Assembly: GCA_012728505.1 (NCBI GenBank)
Contig: JAAYEY010000184.1
Location: forward strand, 1-9,175
Length of the DNA stretch: 9,175 nt
Reading direction: 5' to 3'
From: Synergistaceae bacterium
Lineage (GTDB): Bacteria > Synergistota > Synergistia > Synergistales > Synergistaceae
Shown: piece after piece, positions 4,615 to 9,175 of the stretch
Layout: each line of letters starts with the position of its first letter
How positions within the stretch are numbered: the stretch's first letter is position 1
Notes under the pieces: model-generated
Seen by the model: only the letters and a program-made list of their open reading frames with translations
Database searches by the model: none
Told to the model about the DNA's origin: nothing
Position numbers and translations under genes: made by a program

Positions 4615-6538
4615 AATAACCGCCTCCGGCTGTATCATCTTTTAACTCAGTCGAGCTTTCAGGTATCTCTGCAATAAACCTTGATGTTTTGTTTCTCTGA
4701 ACTCCGCCAAAGAGCAGTCTCGATGCCGAACCGCTCATGAAGAGACGTTCTTTTGCCCTCGTCATTCCTACATAGCAAAGCCTTCTCTCCTCAGAGAGGT
4801 CACTTTCACCCTCGATGGAACGTGCACTTGGAAATATTCCTTCCTCCATTCCCATTATGAAAACAACAGGGAATTCGAGGCCTTTTGCGGCATGGAGTGT
4901 AAGCATGTTGACTCTATCTAGCAGATCATCATCAGTATCTTGATCCGTAAAAAGCGGGATTTCGGTCAATATTTGTGCAATGTCTCCCTCTTCCGGAACA
5001 AGGGATAGAATTTCAAGCACATTTTCTACTCGCTCTTCCCAGTCCTCAGGATAGTTGGCCTTAAGGTATTCTTCGTAACCATGAGAGTAGAGCACGGTTC
5101 TCACCGCCTCATGGACATCTGAAGAGAGCTCCAAAATTTCAAGCATATTTTTTGCCAGTTCTTTTACTCCGTTTCCAGACTTTCCCTTCAGTCCTGCACC
5201 GGTTTTCTCCATTTCGTTCCATACTGCCGCAGTATCCATGCCCACTGTCTTTTGAAGCTGTTCCGAAACAATTTCCACGCTCTTCTTGCCTACACCGCGG
5301 ACAGGAATGTTAGCGATACGGGAAAGAGATATGCTGTCCCTCGGATTCACGGCAAGGCGCATCATTGAAAGAACATCTTTAACCTCGAGTCTTTCATAAA
5401 AAGCAAGTCCTCTGATGACCCTGTATGGGACACCTCTTTCAAGCAAATTTTGTTCTATGCCGCGGCTAAGAGCGTTCATGCGGTATAGAACCGCCATTTC
5501 GCTATATTTGTATCCCGCATCCATCAGGCTTTCAATTTGATCAGCTATCCATCCAGCTTCATCCTGATCCATGCGCGACCTGTAGATGCTTATAGACTCA
5601 CCCCTCGGAGCCGCGGTCCATAGATCTTTGGGATGTCTGTCAGAGTTCTTCTGTATCACTCCGTTCGCCCCTTCGAGGATTTTCCCGGTAGAACGATAAT
5701 TCTGATTAAGAACTACTATCTTTGCACCTTTAAAATCGTTTGAAAAATTCATAATCATCGACATATCTGCACCGCGCCACCCATAGATTGACTGATCCGG
5801 ATCTCCGACCACCATTATCTTTCGGCCCGAGTCCACCAGACAACGGAGAAGAAGGTACTGCGGTCTGTTCACGTCCTGATATTCATCTACGAGTATCCAG
5901 TCAAGGCCAGAACGTTCGCGTTCCCTGATAACTTTGTTTGTTGCAAGGATATGCAGAGGAAGCACCATAAGATCGTCAAAATCGAGAGCGCCCGATACAA
6001 GAAGGTTCTGTTGGTATTTTTCGTATAAGGGTAGCCACTTAGTCTGTATTGCCGGCTCTCGTGTGACTGGATTCGATTCCGTTTTCACTCGGGATATAAG
6101 TTCTATTGCGCCGCCCGCATCAAGGATTCGAGGGTCTATGTCGAGCTGTCTCAAAACCTTTTTTACAACGTTCTTTGTATCGCTTCTGTCAAATATTACA
6201 AAACTCCTCGGATAACCAAGGCTTGTGAGAGCCTCGTGATACCTATGGAGAAAACGGAGCCCGTATGCGTGAAAGGTGGAAACCTCCATACCCTTAAGGT
6301 CAGAACCAAGAAGGCTTTCGACCCTTGACTTCATCTCCTTCGCAGCTTTGTTTGTAAAGGTGAGGGCCAAGATCCTCCATGGAGCTACATTTTGAGATCC
6401 AATCAGATAAGCTATTTTTGAAGTGAGCACTCGAGTCTTGCCGCTGCCTGCTCCGGCGAGCACAAGTTCATGTCCGTCGCAGTAAACAACAGCTTCCTTT
6501 TGTTTGGGGTTTAAAGAATCAATAATTTTTCCAGACAT
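4574..6538 (-). CDS. UvrD/PcrA-type superfamily 1A DNA helicase
   Basis: ATP-driven 3'-5' DNA helicase used in repair and clearing of replication blocks. All SF1A motifs are present in order: Q motif (LNPKQKEAV, 9-17), I GAGSGKT (29-35), Ia LTFTNKAAKEM (59-69), II VDEYQD (217-222), III VVGDPDQSIYGWRGA (243-257), IV LNQNYRST (277-284), V LTLHAAKGLEFPVV (546-559), VI EERRLCYVGMTRAKERL (583-599). At 654 aa it is shorter than PcrA (~720-750), mainly because the C-terminal tail after motif VI is short; it could equally be called Rep-like. ATG start at 6538, with AAGGTG eleven bases upstream. The last codons overlap coaE and spell a basic tail (RTDRRRWRW). A terminator lies just upstream, separating it from hpf. 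Confidence 0.96.
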   Translation of the reverse strand: MSGKIIDSLNPKQKEAVVYCDGHELVLAGAGSGKTRVLTSKIAYLIGSQNVAPWRILALTFTNKAAKEMKSRVESLLGSDLKGMEVSTFHAYGLRFLHRYHEALTSLGYPRSFVIFDRSDTKNVVKKVLRQLDIDPRILDAGGAIELISRVKTESNPVTREPAIQTKWLPLYEKYQQNLLVSGALDFDDLMVLPLHILATNKVIRERERSGLDWILVDEYQDVNRPQYLLLRCLVDSGRKIMVVGDPDQSIYGWRGADMSMIMNFSNDFKGAKIVVLNQNYRSTGKILEGANGVIQKNSDRHPKDLWTAAPRGESISIYRSRMDQDEAGWIADQIESLMDAGYKYSEMAVLYRMNALSRGIEQNLLERGVPYRVIRGLAFYERLEVKDVLSMMRLAVNPRDSISLSRIANIPVRGVGKKSVEIVSEQLQKTVGMDTAAVWNEMEKTGAGLKGKSGNGVKELAKNMLEILELSSDVHEAVRTVLYSHGYEEYLKANYPEDWEERVENVLEILSLVPEEGDIAQILTEIPLFTDQDTDDDLLDRVNMLTLHAAKGLEFPVVFIMGMEEGIFPSARSIEGESDLSEERRLCYVGMTRAKERLFMSGSASRLLFGGVQRNKTSRFIAEIPESSTELKDDTAGGGYFADSRTDRRRWRW

Positions 6539-6573
6539 ATGCTTGTTATCACCTTTATTATTTTCAAATGTTT

Positions 6574-6601
6574 AAAAAAAAAGAGGCCTTTCGGCCCCTC
6601 T
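6574..6601 (-). terminator. Intrinsic terminator after hpf
   Basis: Minus-strand GGCC-GAAA-GGCC hairpin with the stem extended by AGAGG on the 5' side (including G-T pairs), followed by nine T (6582-6574). It ends the hpf transcript. It also lies only 35 bases before uvrD, so uvrD depends on read-through or on a promoter I cannot place with confidence. Confidence 0.9.
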
Positions 6602-6678
6602 ATATTACATCTTATTACTCCTGCCACAAATAGAACTTTTGATATTGCTGCGTAATACGCTATACAGTCAGCCGGAAA

Positions 6679-7221
6679 TTATTTTGGCACCAACAGGCCA
6701 TATCCGCCTTCTTCTCTGCGGTATACAACATTTATATCGCCTGTTGCGTCACTCTTGAACATAAAGAAGCTGTGTCCAAGAAGATCCATCTGCATCGTCG
6801 CTTCTAAGGGAGTCATGACATTAACATTGAACTTCTTAGTCTTGACTATCTCGTGAACAGTTTCTTCCTTTTCAGCATGCACAGGCTTCAGGTCAGGGTC
6901 AATATCGAAGGAAAAATTCTGTACCTTCATTCTTGCCTTGTCTGTAAGATATCCCTTATGTTTCTTGACCTGGCGTTCAATGTTCTTTAGAGCCTTGTCA
7001 AAAGCCGCCCTGAGGTCAGGAGCATAATCTTCGCCCCTCATAATTACCCCGTTTACATCGGAGGTTATCTCAACAACATTCATCCCGCGCTTATAGTTCA
7101 AGGCGACCTGCGTGTCAATGATCTTGTCAAAGAATTTGTCGATCTTCCCAACCTTTTTTTCCATATATTCTTTAATATCTGCCGGCAGTTCCACATTGCG
7201 CGTAAGAAAACGTACCTCCAT
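6679..7221 (-). CDS. hpf: Ribosome hibernation promoting factor, long form
   Basis: Binds the 30S subunit and drives formation of inactive 100S ribosome dimers when growth slows. The N-terminal S30AE domain covers about 1-100, starting MEVRFLTRNVELPADIKEYM. A basic linker leads to the C-terminal dimerisation domain (about 130-180), with TPLEATMQMDLLGHSFFMF and VNVVYRREEGGYGLLVP-type residues (written here as the family pattern; the window reads INVVYRREEGGYGLLVP). Its 180 aa length and two domains identify the long HPF of Firmicutes-like bacteria, not the short E. coli HPF/YfiA. ATG start at 7221, with GGAGG seven bases upstream. It is a single-gene unit with its own promoter and terminator, divergent from the aminotransferase. 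Confidence 0.96.
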   Translation of the reverse strand: MEVRFLTRNVELPADIKEYMEKKVGKIDKFFDKIIDTQVALNYKRGMNVVEITSDVNGVIMRGEDYAPDLRAAFDKALKNIERQVKKHKGYLTDKARMKVQNFSFDIDPDLKPVHAEKEETVHEIVKTKKFNVNVMTPLEATMQMDLLGHSFFMFKSDATGDINVVYRREEGGYGLLVPK

Positions 7222-7272
7222 AGCAACTCCTCCATTCGAACTGATTTGGATAAAATAATTGCTGACGTATTA

Positions 7273-7308
7273 ATTGTATCATTATATCCGTCCGTCTCAA
7301 ACGGTTAA
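7273..7308 (-). promoter_or_regulatory. hpf promoter region, two overlapping candidates
   Basis: On the minus strand TTGAGA (7300-7295), a 16-base gap, then TACAAT (7278-7273); and TTAACC (7308-7303), 16 bases, then TATAAT (7286-7281). Both are plausible sigma-70 promoters offset by 8 bases; two start sites are possible. The leader to the ATG would be about 45-55 bases. Confidence 0.55.
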
Positions 7309-7343
7309 GTTATGTATTTTTGCCTATTCATAAATGAACCCAA

Positions 7344-7370
7344 TTGAGGCAGAATGGCCTGGACTATTAT
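7344..7370 (+). promoter_or_regulatory. Possible promoter of the aminotransferase gene
   Basis: TTGAGG at 7344-7349 and TATTAT at 7365-7370, with a rather short 15-base gap. It is back to back with the hpf promoter. The gene's ribosome site is GAGGG near 7395-7399, nine bases before the ATG. Confidence 0.4.
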
Positions 7371-7408
7371 CTTAAGATGAACAAGAAAGCGAAAGAGGGA
7401 AAAATTTC

Positions 7409-8572
7409 ATGAAATTATCTAAGAGAATACTTGAGATCCATCCATCAGCAACTGTAAGCGTTTTAGGCAAGGCGAAAACAATGAAAGCTGAGGGCAAGCC
7501 TGTAATCTCATTCAATGCAGGAGAGCCAGATTATAATTGTCCTGAAGCCGCTTCGAAGGCCGCAATAGACGCTATAAACCGCGGTGAATCACAATACACT
7601 ATCAATTCCGGCATAATTGAGCTCAGAAAAGAAGTCTGCGCCTATTACAAGAAACGTTTTGGACTTGAATACACCCCCGAAGAGGTCCTAATCGGACCGG
7701 GAGCAAAGCCGCTCCTCTACGAGGCTCTCCAAATGCTCGTTGATCCCGGTGACGAAGTTATCCTTTTTGCACCGGCCTGGGTAAGCTATGTTGAACAGTT
7801 GCACCTTGCCGGAGGTAAAGAGGCCATAGTTGACACACTTAAGACTGACCTTGTACCCACAAAGGAATCCCTAGAGTCCGCAATTACAGATAAAACTGTA
7901 GGCATGATCATAAATTCACCCTCGAACCCCACAGGTGCGGTATATGATGAAAAAACCATGAAGATGATCGCAGATGTGGCAAGAGAGAGAGATCTCTGGA
8001 TTATCTTCGACGAGATATATGAAAGATTTGTCTATGCCCCTGCAAAACATGTAAACATATTAAATGTTGCGCCGGACCTCAGAGACAAGGTTATTCTCAT
8101 AAATGGTGCCAGCAAGACTTACGCGATGACCGGCTGGCGAATAGGTTATGCTCTCGCTCCGAAATCGCTTATTAACAAGATGAATACAATTCAGACCCAC
8201 CTGACCTCTAACGCCTGCTCAATAGCACAGTGGGCCGCGTTGGGAGCGATAAGAGAAGGCGATCCCGATGTTGAAAAAATGTGTAAAGCCTTCGAAGAAC
8301 GCCGCGATACCATCCTCCGTCTCGTTAGGGAAATGCCGTATGTCGAGGTCAAAGATCCTGAAGGCTCATTCTACATATTTATAGACTTGAGAGACACCCC
8401 AATCCCCGATGACATTGAGTTCTGTGAAAAACTCCTAGAAGAAAAATTCGTTGCAGCAGTCCCCGGGACTGCCTTCTTCGCCCCGGGGTTCGCAAGGTTC
8501 TCCTACGCCTGCTCCATGGAAACCATCCACGAGGGGATGGGGAGACTTAAAGAGTTTCTGGAAACTCTTTAA
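7409..8572 (+). CDS. PLP-dependent class I/II aminotransferase, probably aspartate aminotransferase
   Basis: Transfers amino groups between amino and keto acids with pyridoxal phosphate. Fold type I subgroup I-gamma signatures are clear: FNAGEPDY (35-42), NPTG with N173, DEIYERFVY with D201 and Y204, SKTYAMTGWRIGY with the PLP lysine K236 and R244, and the substrate carboxylate arginine in FARFSY (R363). The 387 aa length is normal. By overall pattern aspartate is the likeliest donor, but relatives also act on aromatic amino acids or prephenate, so the substrate is not certain. ATG start with GAGGG nine bases upstream. Monocistronic between two minus-strand genes. Its final codons and stop form half of a perfect 13-bp palindrome (8546-8573). 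Confidence 0.93.
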   Translation: MKLSKRILEIHPSATVSVLGKAKTMKAEGKPVISFNAGEPDYNCPEAASKAAIDAINRGESQYTINSGIIELRKEVCAYYKKRFGLEYTPEEVLIGPGAKPLLYEALQMLVDPGDEVILFAPAWVSYVEQLHLAGGKEAIVDTLKTDLVPTKESLESAITDKTVGMIINSPSNPTGAVYDEKTMKMIADVARERDLWIIFDEIYERFVYAPAKHVNILNVAPDLRDKVILINGASKTYAMTGWRIGYALAPKSLINKMNTIQTHLTSNACSIAQWAALGAIREGDPDVEKMCKAFEERRDTILRLVREMPYVEVKDPEGSFYIFIDLRDTPIPDDIEFCEKLLEEKFVAAVPGTAFFAPGFARFSYACSMETIHEGMGRLKEFLETL

Positions 8573-8573
8573 G
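8546..8573. repeat. Perfect 13-bp palindrome over the aminotransferase stop codon
   Basis: CTTAAAGAGTTTC (8546-8558) and GAAACTCTTTAAG (8561-8573) are exact reverse complements with two bases between. The right arm contains the TAA stop. In RNA it forms a stable hairpin whose GAGTTTC/GAAACTC core is followed by only three T, so it is at best a weak terminator. Confidence 0.85.
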
Positions 8574-8574
8574 T

Positions 8575-8591
8575 GCGACGTGTAACGTCGC
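8575..8591. repeat. Second hairpin behind the aminotransferase gene
   Basis: GCGACG (8575-8580), a five-base loop, and CGTCGC (8586-8591): a perfect, G+C-rich 6-bp stem one base after the preceding palindrome. There is no T run. It could protect the mRNA 3' end or stall polymerase together with the preceding hairpin. Confidence 0.7.
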
Positions 8592-8595
8592 GGGA

Positions 8596-8735
8596 GTCGG
8601 TTGGAAATCGGTTGGTAGTCTGTTGCAAATCAATTGGTAGAAGCTGCCGGAAAAACTCCGGTGAGAGTCTATATCCCTAACAGTCTGCCCTTAACAATCG
8701 ATTCCCCATTGACTCCCAACAGATTTGCTATCGAC
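8596..8735. repeat. Inverted array of degenerate 11-bp repeats between convergent genes
   Basis: Four head-to-tail 11-bp units occupy 8596-8639 on plus and four more occupy 8735-8692 on minus, with a central 52 bases. The consensus is RTCNRTTGGNA; units begin alternately GTC and ATC without exception, so the larger period is 22 bp. The two plus 22-mers agree at 18 of 22 positions, and the two 44-bp arms agree as an inverted repeat at 32 of 44. The centre holds a CCGGA/TCCGG hairpin (about 8647-8661). The right arm touches the cca stop codon (8737-8735). I do not recognise the family. No T runs follow the arms, so it is not a standard bidirectional terminator. Confidence 0.75.
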
Positions 8736-9175
8736 TACCGCGGCATGGTCCACGCCACAGCTCTTATCTGCTGCTCGCGTATCCATCTTCCAATTTCACG
8801 GCCTTTTAGCTCTTTTGGGATTTTCTGTTGTCTAGCTTTTTCCATTGCTTCTAGGTATCGTTCGCTATTTATGAGGAAGGGGTAACTTTCGATATTGCCT
8901 TCTGATTTGGCAATTGCTATGCAGCCATCTAAGCCTATTGGGTGGCTTTGAAGTTTTGAAAGGATATCCACGGCTAATGCTGGGTCTTTGCCATCCTTTG
9001 GGTCGGGCAGTATAAGAGCTGCAAATTCTGCACACCGGCTCCATATGACAGGGAGCCTCAGAACTTCGTTTATCTCATCAAGCAAGGTCTCTCTTCCTCT
9101 TTTAACACCTTCCGATGGAACGACCTCAAGCAATAGACATATGGATCTCACCAGAGAGGCAAACCTAACCTCGGG
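8735..9175 (-). CDS. tRNA nucleotidyltransferase (CCA-adding enzyme), C-terminal part
   Basis: The reading frame is open to the right edge, so the N-terminal catalytic half is missing from the window; a GTG at 9151 is internal, not the start. The visible ~146 residues resemble the C-terminal region of bacterial class II Cca proteins: an EVRFASL segment at the edge, DGCIAIAKSEGN, then YLEAMEKARQ and KGREIGRWIREQQIRAV, close to the E. coli Cca tail pattern (KGVEIREELTRRRIAAV). Such enzymes repair or add the 3' CCA of tRNAs. The HD dyad that follows VRFATL in E. coli Cca is absent here (RSICLL instead), so no phosphohydrolase activity is expected. Poly(A) polymerase of the same family is an alternative. 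Stop is TAG at 8737-8735, abutting the repeat array. Confidence 0.75.
   Translation of the reverse strand, partial: PEVRFASLVRSICLLLEVVPSEGVKRGRETLLDEINEVLRLPVIWSRCAEFAALILPDPKDGKDPALAVDILSKLQSHPIGLDGCIAIAKSEGNIESYPFLINSERYLEAMEKARQQKIPKELKGREIGRWIREQQIRAVAWTMPR

Noticed and set aside
6650..6660. GCGTAATACGC palindrome as an operator
   Set aside because: A single 5-bp palindrome behind hpf, with no promoter or repeat around it, is too weak to call.
8647..8661. CCGGA/TCCGG hairpin as a terminator for either convergent gene
   Set aside because: The A/T run is in the loop, not after the stem, on either strand.
8596..8735. CRISPR array
   Set aside because: Units are only 11 or 22 bp, contiguous, degenerate and inverted about a centre; there are no spacers and no cas genes.
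8634..8885. Plus-strand 83-codon ORF behind the aminotransferase
   Set aside because: It runs through the repeat array into the antisense of cca; no ribosome site and no family features.

Overview
The window looks like the chromosome of a mid-G+C bacterium. The gene families seen (long-form hibernation factor, T-box leader, UvrD/PcrA helicase, thiamine pyrophosphokinase of the bacterial ThiN type) and the strong AGGAGG ribosome sites point to Firmicutes or a neighbouring phylum such as Synergistota. That placement is an inference from gene content, not a measurement. The region is almost all housekeeping. There are no transposases, integrases, phage genes, defence genes, CRISPR arrays, tRNAs or rRNAs that I can support.

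Layout, left to right. Positions 1-983 (minus) hold the N-terminal ~327 codons of argG, which runs off the left edge. Upstream of it, 984-1608 is a long non-coding leader with its own promoter (about 1572-1599), a T-box riboswitch ending in an intrinsic terminator (1205-1247), and a ~220-base spacer before argG. Inside the leader sits a small, previously unlisted ORF (1418-1528) with a strong ribosome site. It encodes a 36-residue peptide with nine arginines, six of them in ten consecutive codons. It overlaps the 5' part of the T-box, so arginine supply could be sensed twice: by charged tRNA and by ribosome stalling on Arg codons. This is the most interesting feature here.

Farther right, all on minus, come surE and an M50 zinc metalloprotease (six bases apart), then thiN (own -10 box), then coaE, which overlaps the end of a uvrD/pcrA helicase, then a terminator, then hpf. 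At 7222-7408 a divergent promoter region separates hpf (minus) from a class I aminotransferase (plus, 7409-8572). The aminotransferase converges on the C-terminal part of a cca-type tRNA nucleotidyltransferase (minus, 8735 to the right edge). The gap between these two convergent genes contains a perfect 13-bp palindrome over the aminotransferase stop codon, a second hairpin, and an unusual inverted array of eight degenerate 11-bp units.

Together the genes cover arginine synthesis, nucleotide and cofactor metabolism (SurE, CoaE, ThiN), membrane proteolysis, DNA repair, ribosome hibernation, amino-acid transamination and tRNA 3'-end maturation. Most of the novelty is in the non-coding stretches, not in the proteins.
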